Shown piece by piece: positions 23,115 to 35,300 of a DNA stretch of 64,000 bases (within the stretch, counting starts at the first letter, position 1; the number at the start of each line of letters is the position of its first letter). Made by a program: the position numbers and the translations under genes. The notes under the pieces were generated by a model. That model worked only from the letters and a program-made list of their open reading frames with translations, made no database searches and was not told where the DNA came from. The stretch is from NCBI GenBank assembly GCA_001986395.2, contig MQVO02000027.1:248001-312000 (forward strand), in the 5' to 3' direction. The stretch comes from Irpex lacteus (Eukaryota > Basidiomycota > Agaricomycetes > Polyporales > Irpicaceae).

Positions 23115-23306
23115 TGTTCGATTGACTCGGAGTTCGTAATCTAGGCGCCCGTTTAAGCGCACGTATCCTTGTCTTATATACCTGACTTTCGTACTCAAAT
23201 CTACTATCGCACTTTGATCCCCAACTCCCACTTGAGTGACTGAGTGCTTTCCCTGCCAACTGACCTAGTTCATCGTACTCTACAGCTAGCTCGTACCTCT
23301 TCAAGA
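23115..23306 (+). repeat. 5' LTR of the copia element
   Basis: The 192-bp repeat starts TGTTCGATTG and ends CTCTTCAAGA and matches 39819-40010 base for base by eye. The end is not the canonical CA; the border is fixed by the target duplication and by the primer site that follows. A TATA-like stretch (cttatata) lies at about 23173 and could serve as the element's promoter. Confidence 0.92.
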
Positions 23307-23320
23307 GGTTATGAGCCCCG
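23307..23320 (+). other. Primer binding site of copia, matching the anticodon region of initiator Met tRNA
   Basis: Directly after the 5' LTR the sequence reads GGTTATGAGCCCCG. Its complement contains the CAT anticodon with flanking stem bases (GGGCTCATAACC), as in Met tRNA. Drosophila copia is known to prime from a tRNA-iMet 5' half-fragment at this internal position. The same mode is inferred here. Confidence 0.6.
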
Positions 23321-23371
23321 CATAAGCTCAACTTACCCACTTTTCGACTTCCTAGATCTTGCTCACTGTCT

Positions 23372-26300
23372 ATGAGCAGTACTCACTCTGATCGCACCGA
23401 TCAAACGCAACCTCGTCGTTCAGGTCGCAATACTCGCTAAAGCTCTGCACGGGTCTACCTGCGGATCCACCCGCACCCGTACCTGCAGGTTTATCCTTCC
23501 TCTTTCGTCCAACCCGCACCTCCACAGGTATTGTAGGCGCCGGTGAAAGCCCGACGTATCGCGTCGGGCACACTAAACTCGAACTGAGACTAGAACGGGA
23601 ACAGGGGTAGTCGATTAACTTCGTCGGAGCAGTGGTGGTAAGTACTAAGTTACAAGATAGGCTGATCTGAGAGCTTACCTTCGTCGGAGCAGTGGTGGTA
23701 AGTACTGAACTCGACGAAGGCGAAAGCGCGGAACCAAAACTACTAAGCGCTCATGTAGCGCGCGCGTAACCCTATGCCAGGGTTACACCCTCCCCACCTC
23801 TAAAACAACCTTAATCTACTCGAGCATCCGACGATGCGGGGTTCTCGAGAACGCCCTCGTCGGACCCCAGCGAAGGGGTAGGGTCGTGTGATGACGCCTC
23901 CGAATCGAGCTCGTTCGGAGCAGGGCACAGTGGCGCCTCGCAGCGCGTGAGGTCCATCGGGTACGGGTACGACCCATATAGGTCGTCGAAAGAGTAGTCT
24001 GTGTCAGTCATAATAGTAGCCGCATGATCACCTTCAATACCATTTTCTCTCTCCCACACGTCCATCGCCTCCAGGTCCCGTACAACCCAAGTGGGTTCCC
24101 ATGTCGCTACGTCCTCTCCTTTCCATTGTACAAGCCACTGGAAACCCCGGCCTCGTACTCTCCTCTCTAAGATACGCTCTACCTCCCACAACTCTACTCC
24201 GTCTTCGGTGACCACGGGTGGCGGTTGCTCGACCTTTCTTCCAGGGAAGGCCGAGTCGTCATTGCGACGGTAACGGCGCAGCATGGAGGCGTGGAAGGTA
24301 GGGAAAATCTTCATGGCATGTGGTAGCTCGAGCGTGTATGTCGAAGTGTCAGGGAACGCCTTGGTGATTTTGAAGGGACCATCGTAACGTGCCATGAATT
24401 TCGCGACACGGTTATCGCCCCTCTGAGTGTATTCGCGTCGACGGTTGAGGGTGGAGAGGAGCACTTCCTCCCCTTCTTTAAAGACTTGATCCTCTCCACG
24501 AGACGCATTTGCGAAGCGAGCCTGGGCGAGTTTAGCGATGGCCAAATTATCTTGCGCCTCGAGCACGTCGGTATCGATGCGACGGATGATGTCCGCGACA
24601 AGGGTCGCCTCGTCAGGGAATTCACGACGCACGTCGTCGACAGTGGCATTCAGCAGAGGGGGAATGACCCGTGGACGACGTCCCATGCGGAGCTGAAAGG
24701 GGGCAAAGCCAGTGGACGCGTTCACGGTATTCATTATTGCGAAACGCACCATAGGCAACGCACGAACCCATCCAGTCTGGTTACGCGCGACGTGATACCT
24801 GAGAGCTTGGATAGCGGTCTTATTCGTACGCTCACTCGCACCATCAGTCTCTGGGTGATATGCGGTGGAGAGCTTGACCTTGACCCCGGTGAGGCGGTGG
24901 AGTGCGCTCCAGAACTTACTAGTCCAGAGGCGATCCCGATCCGCGATAATTTCGAGGGGAAGTCCGTTTTCACAGTACCAGTGTTTGAAAAAGACGTCCG
25001 CGGCAGCTTCAGCGTCGAGGCGTTTACTGCAAGGGACCAAACGAATATCAGAATTAAGCCTGCACGTCATGGTCATGAGGAAATCGAAACCCTCATCTAG
25101 TGGCAGAGGGCCGACAAAATCAATAGCGACACTGTCACCACAGCCGGTGGGGACAGGTAGGGGGTGTAGTGGGCCGGGGGGTTTGCTCGTCGTGGCCTTG
25201 TTTCGTTGGCAAGAGGAACAGGAGGGCACATATAGTGACTCGAGTTCCTTACGCATGTTGGGCCAGAAATAAGCTTCGCGAATTAATTCGTACGACTTTT
25301 CGAAGCCGAAATGGCCAAGAGTATCATGGGCCAGGCGAAAAATCGCTTCGCGAATTTCTGTAATACGTGGGACAATCAGTCTGGAACCAAGGTACCACAA
25401 GCCGTGTTCGATACGTAGCTGATTGGCTAGTTTCGACTCGGGGAGTTTCGTACACCACGCGTCGGTGGCGTACCCGGCTTTGATCTTGGTAAGCAGATCA
25501 GGGTCGGTGGTTATGCGTAGACCTGTAGCGGCAGTGACATAAGTGGATGGAGCGGGATGAAGGACACGAGGCTTAGGTGGAACCCGAGATAGCGCGTCCG
25601 CAGCGCTGTTCTCTTCACCGGGGATGTACACGATTTTGTAGTCGTATTGACCCAGGAATTCTTGCCAGCGGGCTTGCCGGCGCGAAAGGTCCTTCTGCGT
25701 ATTAAAGTTCTCAAGCGTTTTGTGATCAGTATAAATAGTGAACGGGACTCCGAGGAGATCAAGACGCCATTTATGCAAAGCACGTACGATCGCGAGAAGT
25801 TCCTTCTCGTGTACGGGATAATTGAGTTGCGCTGTGTCTAGCTGCATGGAGTCGAAGGCTACGGGACGCGCGGTTTCGCGAGTGGGTCCAAAGGAAAGGG
25901 TAGCCCCGGTCGCCCAATCGCTGGCATCGGTGTGCACGAAAATGGAGTTGTTCTCCAAATCGTCATAGTCAATTACGGTGAGACAATCAGATGAGGTTAC
26001 CAGTTTCTTTATCCCATCGAACGCCACCTGATGGCGAGCGGACCAACCTGGCCACTCGCGCTCTGCGTCCTTGGTAGTAAGGGGAGTCAGTTCTACAGTG
26101 AAACGAGCGAGGTGTGGGAGAAACTTGTCCATGAAGCGGACGAGGCCTATGAAGGCCCTGACATCTGAAGCAGATTTCGGTACCGGCCAATCCAGAACCT
26201 TTTCTATCTTCTTCTTATCTGGTTCGACTCCTCGCTCGCTCACATGGTGACCGAGGAAATCGACTTCTAATGCGAATAAGTTAGTCTTCTTCGGCGACGC

Positions 26301-29300
26301 AAAGAGAGAGTGAGCACGTAACGCATCCAAAACTGCCTCGACGTTCCGGATGTGTTCGTCCAAAGTTTGCGACCAGATGATTATATCATCGATATATACG
26401 TGGCAAATCTTGCCAATGAGGTGTCTGAGAGCGGATACCATGCGTCGTTGATGTGTCGCTGGGGCATTGCGACACCCCTGAGGCATCACTAGCCATTCAT
26501 ATAGTCCGAACGGCGTCGTTACAGCCGTGTACGGCACATCGTCAGGATGTACGCGGGTCTGAAAAAAAGAATTTGTCATATCTAGTTTGCCGAATATTTT
26601 ACCTCTCGCACAATCGCTGAGGATTTCGTTTATGGTTGGCAGTGGGTGACGGTCCGGTACCGTATTGTCGTTCAGGACACGGTAGTCATTAACCCATCGA
26701 GGGGCAGCTGTAGGATCAGATTTCGGGATCAAGAAGCAAGGGGAAGCATACGGTGAATCACTGGGTCTCATCCGCCCAGCCTCAAGGTGTTCGTCGAGCA
26801 GTTTGCGCCATGCTTCCCGATATTTCTTCGGGCAGTCATACGCTCTTCTCGAGATCACGAGGTCGGGGTTCTTGAGTTTGAATCGATGGTACACATTCTT
26901 GGGTAAGTCGTTCAGCCTCGGTGTTCCCGTGGGGAACACGTCGCTGTACTTCTCCCGCATGAGCGTTTCGTTGCGTGCGAGCTGATCCTGCATGGCCAAC
27001 TCCTCGATTCGCGTTCTGATCGCAGCCACGGTAGGGTGACATTCGTTGACATCCTCCCCACCGGGCATCGATCTAATGACGTTGTTAGCAGTATCGGAAG
27101 AAACGGAGCGAGGTTCGTGCGTGGCAGGGGAAATGGATGGCACATCGGGGGTATCAACATCGACAGAGGTACGAGGTTTCGCGCCTCGTACTAGATATGT
27201 GGGATGTATCGCGGCAGGGGGAGGAGGAGCCGGTTTCGCAGTGTCGGACGCCCTTGAGGCAGTCGATGCACGCTTATATTGCGGGTTTAATAAGTCAAAG
27301 CCAGTGTTGGCATCTATACATTTACGAGAGCGACAATTGATCATCAAATCATTATGCGCGAGAAAGGGCATCCCAAGTATAACAGGAGCGCAAAGTTCGG
27401 AGACTACGAGGCAGCGAACGGATCTAGAAGTCCATGCAAACGATCTGAGGGAGAAGCGTAGCTTCACGAAGTCCGTAACACGAGTTCCTTGAGAACCCCA
27501 AGCGGAGTCGAGTGAAATGGGTGCAGGTAGTTTATGACGGCGTAGCTGAAGAGCATCGGCTACTTCAGAGCGCATCAAAACTGTGGAAGAACCACAATCG
27601 ATCAGCATTCGTACTGGAGTGTTAAAACACGGCCCCGTAGAATCATGGATGTACCCCCGAAGTGTAAAATGAGGAAGAGAAAACGGAGGTACGTACTCGT
27701 CGGAATCGAGAGAGTCATCTCCGTAGGCTAGTACGCCGCTGGCTGTGGGCGAATCCGCCACAGCTGCAGCCACGTTCTCCGAGAGTTCGTCGTCGAATCC
27801 AACAGCGGCAGTCGTCGCCCGTTTGACGGTGTTACTCGATGCCTTCTTTCGGTCGTTCTCGGCCTTCGCCTTCAGGCCAGCTTCTTCGGTAAGTTCCTTA
27901 TAACCCGCACCCTTGAGAGGAGGGTTGGGGCACTCGGCACCGCGGTGGCCAGCGAAGAAGCGACGGCACTTGAAGCAGCCGAAGTACTTGTACAACAGAG
28001 CTCGTTCAGCATCTGTAAGGGGAGGTGGGTGATCGCGATCGCGATTGGTGTTGTTGCTAGTACGTGCGAAGGAGGAGGAGGAGGATTGACTTTGGATAGT
28101 GGGTCTGGCGGTGGAAGATTGTTTGACACGGGTGGAAACACGGGTGATCTCTGCAGCATTTGCTATGCGTTCGTTGTCCAGGGTAACTAACTTGTCGCGC
28201 CAGTCCCGGTAAGATGCGATGCTCGCGGTGTTCGCCGCGATAGCTAATTGGGCAAGACGGTCGCACATGAGCGATTCGATGTGGTTGCGTAGATCTTCCT
28301 GCTTTTTGTGCGACGTCGTATCCTTGAGCACGGCGTTGAGAGTCTCGATACGGACGACCCAATCCTTGAAGGGATCGTCAGGGTTCTGTCGGCGACGCGC
28401 CAGTTCGTTTCGAGCCTTGACATCCCAGTCGACGGGGAGCCATCTAGCCTTGAACTCCTTGGCGAAATCGTCCCACGGCAACGTGCGTAAACGATCCGCC
28501 TCGCTGCGATACCAGTCGCGAATGAGCAAGTCTTGAAACCCGGTCCCCGCGTGGGTGACCTTCTTGTCGTTCTTGACCTCTTTGATTTCGTAGTAGTCCT
28601 CGCACGCGTCCTTCCAGCGCATGTATGTTTCGATATTGAGTTCACCGGGGGTAAGGATGGGAACCTTGTGCGGTCCCGCGGAAACGACGGTGGCGACAGA
28701 TGATGACATGCTGCAAGTAATAACAAGGGGTATATCGTCGTCTGAGTCTGAGTCTATGCTGGGAGAAGGGCTGGGAGTGACTGGGCGTGGAGGAGGCACG
28801 ATACTGAAGTTGAGACGAGGGGACCTAGGCAAGCGGTTGGGTGTATGCTGCAAGTTTGCCACCGGCGACGATGCGCGAGTAGAAGGAACGGATGGAGGGA
28901 GTGGTGTTGATTCTGGCGATCTGGATGGTGTAGTGGATCGTGATGCGGGGCACGACGATAGAGTCGAAAGTCGTCCACCGCCTAGTAGGGCTTCGGCCAG
29001 CGAATCAAAGTCGATTGCGGAGTCCGGCGTCGCTGGATCGTCTGGTCTGATTAATTCCTTCGCGAGGCTCCTCGTCAAGATTCTCTCTGATCTATTTCCA
29101 CCCAGAGAGGGCGGGGGATTCGCGCGGGTGGCAGGGTGGTCGATGGTCTGGGATAGGGCGCTAATGGTTGAAGTCGTCGAGGACGTGTCGCTCGACCTCT
29201 GGGGCACTAGTGAGCCTATCGACCACTCAATCTGGTGGCACTGATGCGCTGGGAGTTATTACTATTGTTCCCGGACCTTCAAGTGTCGCGGAAGCAAAAG

Positions 29301-32300
29301 TCGGTGGTTTGTTCCTGTCCGGCGTTCAAAAAAAAGTGAAAGCCCGACGTATCGCGTCGGGCACACTAAACTCGAACTGAGACTAGAACGGGAACAGGGG
29401 TAGTCGATTAACTTCGTCGGAGCAGTGGTGGTAAGTACTAAGTTACAAGATAGGCTGATCTGAGAGCTTACCTTCGTCGGAGCAGTGGTGGTAAGTACTG
29501 AACTCGACGAAGGCGAAAGCGCGGAACCAAAACTACTAAGCGCTCATGTAGCGCGCGCGTAACCCTATGCCAGGGTTACAGCCGGGTATAATACCTGCGG
29601 GTGGGGTACCTGTGTTTCGCAGGTCACCCATGGGTATAAATTTTGCTTAGTAAACATATATTAGATATGACATGTAACATGGTATCGAGGCAGAATATAT
29701 CTCTTATCCGACCCCCAGCATGTCCGGCACACCTTCTGGTGCTCACGCAGCAATAGCCATTGCCCAAGAACTCGAAGCCGAACTCGAAGAAAAGGAAGCA
29801 CTGCTTAAAGCGACTACGGACAGCCTTCGTTTGTTGCAAGCAGTTGTTGCCCAACTTGTTCATCGCATCGAAAATAGTGTTGCATCTGGCACCGTAAGTC
29901 ACGCCACTGTACCAATATGATGAGGCCACAAATTCAACATAACTACTCAGGATTCGGAAGCTGGCACAAGCTCTGCCACTAGTGACTCAGATGCTCTAAG
30001 CATGCCAACGTGCGAAGCCGTCATTGAACAGTTCGGCCTCACCGCCGACATATACGCAGATTTGGCAGAATACGTTCGGGAAGTCGAGCACGTCGAATGG
30101 TATTGGAAGCTATTGGATTCCTCGTCACTCAACCACGAGCAAGCCTATACAATGTCCGTTGCTATGCATGCAGATCACGGCCTGAAATTTGACGAAGAAA
30201 CCTGCCTCGAAACACCCTATTCGCCGTGGACATTACAATAGAGTTGAATAGACATGTATATGATTATAACATTGTGTGCCTCTATCGCAAAACATGGCTT
30301 CTCGTCGTTGCAATCATACCAGTGGTATTTCGAAGTTAACACTCTCGAGTCTTGTGCAATTGTGTCAGATACTACGAGCGAACATGTTGCCAGGCGCCGC
30401 ACTCGATACCCTATACAGCTACTACACGCAGACTAACTACTCCCGGAGTCTCCATAACAGCCACTAGTCGTACACCAAGTCATTTAGGTGATCCCACGCT
30501 CGGTCAAGTCCCTCCGTTGTCACCTGTTTCATCCCCTCCGGATCCCACTCGCGATAATCTGCCACTGCTAGGCTGTAAACATGGAACGTGCACGGACGAC
30601 CGTGATGGTAGCGCATGACAAAACTCGCCCCGGCGAAAGCGACCAGTATGAGAAGACGTTCGTCTGGCTGATCAGACACGTCCAGCGGTTGCAGCTGCGT
30701 AATGAGGCGGGAGCCGTGCTCTCGGATTCTGGTCGGATGGTCGCGCAGGAGTTCGCCTAGCATGCCAAACCACCTTCCTGTCGCGCGAGTTGTCTGCATG
30801 CGGGCTCGGGTGGCACGTGCATTGCGTGCTGCTTGAAGCCGTGTCTCTGGTGGCATAGTGCGCACAGCTACCACGAACAGGACCTGTATATTAAGGTTCC
30901 GTTAACTACATACATTGACAATGCAAAGTAAATGTAGGACTTACTAAGGTATTGCTGGGACTTAAAGTGTTGCTCGTCGGACGATAGTTGGGGTTGTCGA
31001 ACGAGGCAGAAGTCGAGCCGGGTAGAAAAGCTCAATTTATCTTCAAGAAATTGAGGAACGTAGCCACACACCTATCGCGCATCTGCGCCGGCCATCCGAG
31101 GCCTCATTGTAAACCCAAAGATCCTATCTTGCACACTCGTTCCTGGTGGTCGTCGTCAGCCAATCTTCGTGCAGCTTTCAGCAAGATTGATCTGGATCTG
31201 AGATTAGTGGAGGTCGAACATATGCACAGGGCAAGAAACGGCCGACATACCGTCTAAAAAGGAAGGTGTGTTGGTCCACTGCTGAGAGGAGGTCGACGAC
31301 GTTGAGAGGAGTATAGGGTGTTACATGGTGGAAAGAGTGAGACGTAGATGCCTGCATATAAGCGAGTGAGCCGAGTTGTCAGAGGGATTGCGTCGGCGCT
31401 TCGAACTTGAACCGTGTGAACCACCCGCCATACCCGCTGCCGTTCCCTCGTTTTGCCTCCGCCCTCCACCATGCTCGATCTGCTAGCCCTCTTATTTTAA
31501 TTCCCCTGGCTCTGGGCACTCGGAGCTCACCATACGACTCAAATCCCACCAACATGATTGGGCAGTCTTGCTACGGACAAGATCTCGGCATGAGTATGTC
31601 GAGTCTGGTTGGTTGGTGAGTATTGACACCATTATTCGGCACAATCTCTAATATATTTCTGCGCTATAGGCCTAGAATGGCGTGCATAGACTCATCGGAA
31701 CATACTCACCGCACAAATTTTGCGGTGCAGGTTGAGCACGGGTAAATATCCGTGAGTTGCGGCGCCAGGTCAGAGCTCCAGCCGCCCCGCCCCCTCCTTT
31801 CCCACATCCCACATGACGAAGGCCAAATCGGCTAAACGCCGTAAATCGTCTACCGATACCTCTGGTTCTACCGCGAAGCGTGCCCGCCATGACACAGGTG
31901 ACGCCTCTGAGTCCCAAGATGAGATTGAGGAGGTTGAAGCACCAGCTGGCGCCGTCGTCGTCAAGTCCACCGGCAACAAAGCCAGGGACCATTTCTACGC
32001 GAAGTTCGATACTACGAAGCTTTCCAATAAAGAAATACTCGGTAAGTTCTCCTTTACAGTATACATACGACAGAGATACTAACGGTGTTATAGACCTCCA
32101 GCGCAAGAAATGGGAATCGGACGTATACAAACACTTTCGAAACCCACCGGAAATCATCGAAACGCCGGGTAAAGAAGTCCAGTACAAATTTATATGCAAG
32201 GCTAAGTGAGTCGTCTCAACATGATGTTCTACCGCGGCATGTATGCTGAGTACTCTTACTATAGCCCTAACTCATCGGCCGTCACGCGAGTACGATGGGA

Positions 32301-35300
32301 TACATCTACGGGTAATCTCAACCGTCATACCGAGGCCTGCAACGCAAAGGTGGCGCCTGCCGGACAAGGAATCAAGGACTATGCACACGGCTCGACGTAC
32401 AGCAAGGCCAAGTTCCGCTACCTCTGCACTCTATGGGTCGCAAGAAACCATCGTCCGTACACCATCGTTCAAGACGAGGAGCTGCTTGATATCTTTCGCA
32501 TGCTGTACTCACGCGTAGAGGTTCCCCACCCAACTACCTTATCCCGAGATGTACGCGAGGTCTTCGAGATGACACGCCTCGAGATCGCAAAGAGGCTACA
32601 GGTACGTACCTCGCGCGCTCTCATCTAAACCTTGTAACTAACCTTACTTATGACTAGGCACACAACGGACGCCTTCACGTATGCGTTGATGGGTGGACGG
32701 CCCCGAACGTTATATCGTTCTTGGGTATTACAGTCCACCACGTCGAGGATGGGAAAATGAAGTCGTTCATACTCGACTTCATCAAGTACGTCCATTTCTT
32801 ATTTACATCCACGAAATGTCATTACTAATTTGTTCTCAGGCTTGTGAAAGGCCACACGGGAGTTTACCTAGCGAAGGAACTCCGGACCTGCTTCAAACGC
32901 TATGGGATCGAGACTAAGCTATTGGGCTTTGTTGCGGACAACGCCTCCAATAACCAGGTCGTCGCTGTAGAGCTGGAGTCCCTGGGAGGCATCAACAGTG
33001 CGGCGACACGGGTAAGATGCTTCGCACATATTCTCAACCTTGTTGTCAAGGTACGTCTAACCGTTCTCACGAGCTGTCATTATTTCGTACTAACAGGTTT
33101 CCTTCAATAGGCAATTATCATTATCTTTGCTCAGAAGCCCAAGCAGAAGGCGGATACGTCCTCCGCTTCTGACGCCGGCTCGGATGACGAGCTCAGCGAC
33201 AATGAGGACGAAGAACACAACGAAGGCACTGACGAGGATACTGACGACAACGGAGACGTTGCCGCGCACGGCGACGACAGCGATTATGATGTAGACGGCG
33301 ACCGTGAGGCAGCCGACGACGAGGAGCTCGATGCAATCATTGAGGAAGTCTCCAAGGATAGAATCCTTAGTGAGGAGGACAGAAATGCCGGTCGGTTCGC
33401 AGTAACAAAGGTGCGTCAATCCTGCCAACGCATCTTACCTTTTACTAACAGGTTGTCATATAGCTTGTCGGGTTAGCCAAGCGCATATTCCACTCGCCTA
33501 CCCTGCGCGAGGATCTGAAGACATGCTGCGTAGCCGTCGAAATTACCCCCAAGCAAATGAAACGCGCCGTTGCGACACGATGGAATTCCCTTGCGGACGC
33601 CATTACACGGGCGCTGTATCTCCGCAAGGCCCTTGAACGACTACTTACCCTTACGAAGTACGACAAGGGTAAGCGACAAGGCGGGCTTCGTCGCTTCCGT
33701 CTGAGTGACCAGGAGTGGAACATCCTTACCCAGCTACGTGCTGTTCTCAAGGTAATGTCTGGTCATTCATTCACGCAATAGACAGGAGCTTATATCATTT
33801 ATTAGGACTTCCTCGATGCGACGTTGCGGGTCTCTAAGACCAATGTTCCTTTGATCCATCAAGTGATCCCGGTCATCGACGTTCTCACATCGAGGCTCAG
33901 TGAGACCATCGGAAATGAAGCGGTCCTACCTGTCGTTCGCACTGCAGCTGCACGAGGCCTGAAGGTTTTAAACAAGTACTATTCTGCTACGGACGAGAGC
34001 ATCATGTACAGGGTGGCAATGAGTGAGTATCTTTTTTATTGACCACGGAAATGGGTACTGAATCAACTTATGCATCCAGTACTTCACCCTCGATACAAGA
34101 CCGAGTATTTTCGACGACAGAAATGGAAGGCGTCCTGGATACAAACAGCCGAGGATCTCGTGCGGGAGCAATGGAAGAAGTACTACCGCCCGGCGGACCC
34201 TACTCCCACAGCACCTGCGAGTGCGAGCCAGACGAGCTCGGTACGCCACTTCTCTGCTCGCTTCCCACTGAGACTTATTACTTACTTGTTAACCGCACTA
34301 TAGAATGCTGACAACGAGTACAGCATCTTCGACGAGATTGATTCCTGGAACAGCGGCAGCACAGTCGACCCCATTGAACAATATCTCGCCACGCCTACCT
34401 GGCCGAACGTCACTGATCCACTGCAATGGTGGAACAGTCAGCTCATCGGGGGAACCGAGGCGAGCGCTGCGGCCGCTCGTATGGCACTCGACTTTCTTTC
34501 TGCGCCGGGTAAGTAACTTTGTTTATCTACGTATTGTCACACCGCTGATTGTTGTTTGCAGCATCATCAGTCGACGTAGAACGTGCATTTTCTAGGGGAG
34601 GTCTAACAGTCTCGAAGCGCCGTCATGCGTTGTCAGATGAGTCGACCCGCGCGGCTATAGTACTGGGATCATGGGCCGGCGTTAAGGGCCTTGTGCCAGC
34701 GGAAAAGGCTGTCGCTTCATTCCGCTCGAAGAGCAAGCGGTCTAAGTCAACCGAAACTGCCAATATGTATACAGATGAGCTCGAGGATGATGTACAAGTT
34801 GCGAGCAGTAGTACTGAGTCCGTTTCTGTCTCATAGATAAATGATGATATAATTTGAATTTGTTATATAATTATTATTATTACTTTGCCAGGTACCTGCG
34901 AGTATACCTGCCCCGATGAAAGCCTCAACCCGCACCTGTCAGTTACCTGTCGGCCCTAGGTACCCACAACCCACAGGTCATGTACCTGCAGGTATTCAAA
35001 CGGGTCAACCCACAGATCACCACAGGTAATCAATACCCATGCAGAGCTTTAATACTCGCCCAACCACCTTCTACGTCCCACCTACCACTACCCCATCCAC
35101 TTCTACTCGCTCGAAATCTAGGAGACGTACTCCCGTCTTCACACCTACCCCATCTCCACCTCCTACTTCCGCTCCTGAACCTACCGCAATGTCTCCAACG
35201 CAGACTTCGACTGAGGCCAAGCCCGCCTCTGCTTCAGCAGTCCCCGACATCAACCTCGAGGGCGACCGCTTGGCTCCTGCCACCTCCGAACAAGGCGACG

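Larger units (their letters stand above)
23544..29580 (-). mobile_element. Ty3/gypsy LTR retrotransposon with integrase chromodomain, complete
   Basis: The 6037-bp element has two 244-bp LTRs identical by eye, a GCCGG target duplication and one uninterrupted 1798-residue reading frame on the minus strand. A purine tract precedes the 3' LTR. No TGG-type tRNA primer site is obvious next to the 5' LTR. Identical LTRs and an open frame mark a very recent insertion. It is the innermost of the three nested elements. Confidence 0.95.
23438..35051 (+). mobile_element. hAT DNA transposon, apparently autonomous, with two extra genes and a nested gypsy element
   Basis: Ends are set by imperfect 17-bp terminal inverted repeats and an 8-bp target duplication. 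Without the gypsy insertion the element is about 5.57 kb. It encodes an apparently intact hAT transposase (31813-34836) plus two further genes between the left end and the transposase, one on each strand. Both ends contain many copies of ACCTGCGGGT-like words, the usual subterminal binding-site arrangement of hAT elements. It is inserted in the copia gag start region. The TIR begins TAAAG, in line with hAT termini. Confidence 0.93.

Noticed and set aside
23115..23306. Solo copia LTR inside the DUF6533 gene
   Set aside because: It is followed by a primer site and the first 22 codons of the copia frame, and its partner LTR at 39819 shares the same target duplication, so it is the 5' LTR of the complete element.
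35039..35051. ATG at 35039 as the start of the copia polyprotein
   Set aside because: These bases are the hAT right terminal repeat. The copia start lies at 23372, left of the hAT, in the same frame once the insertion is removed.
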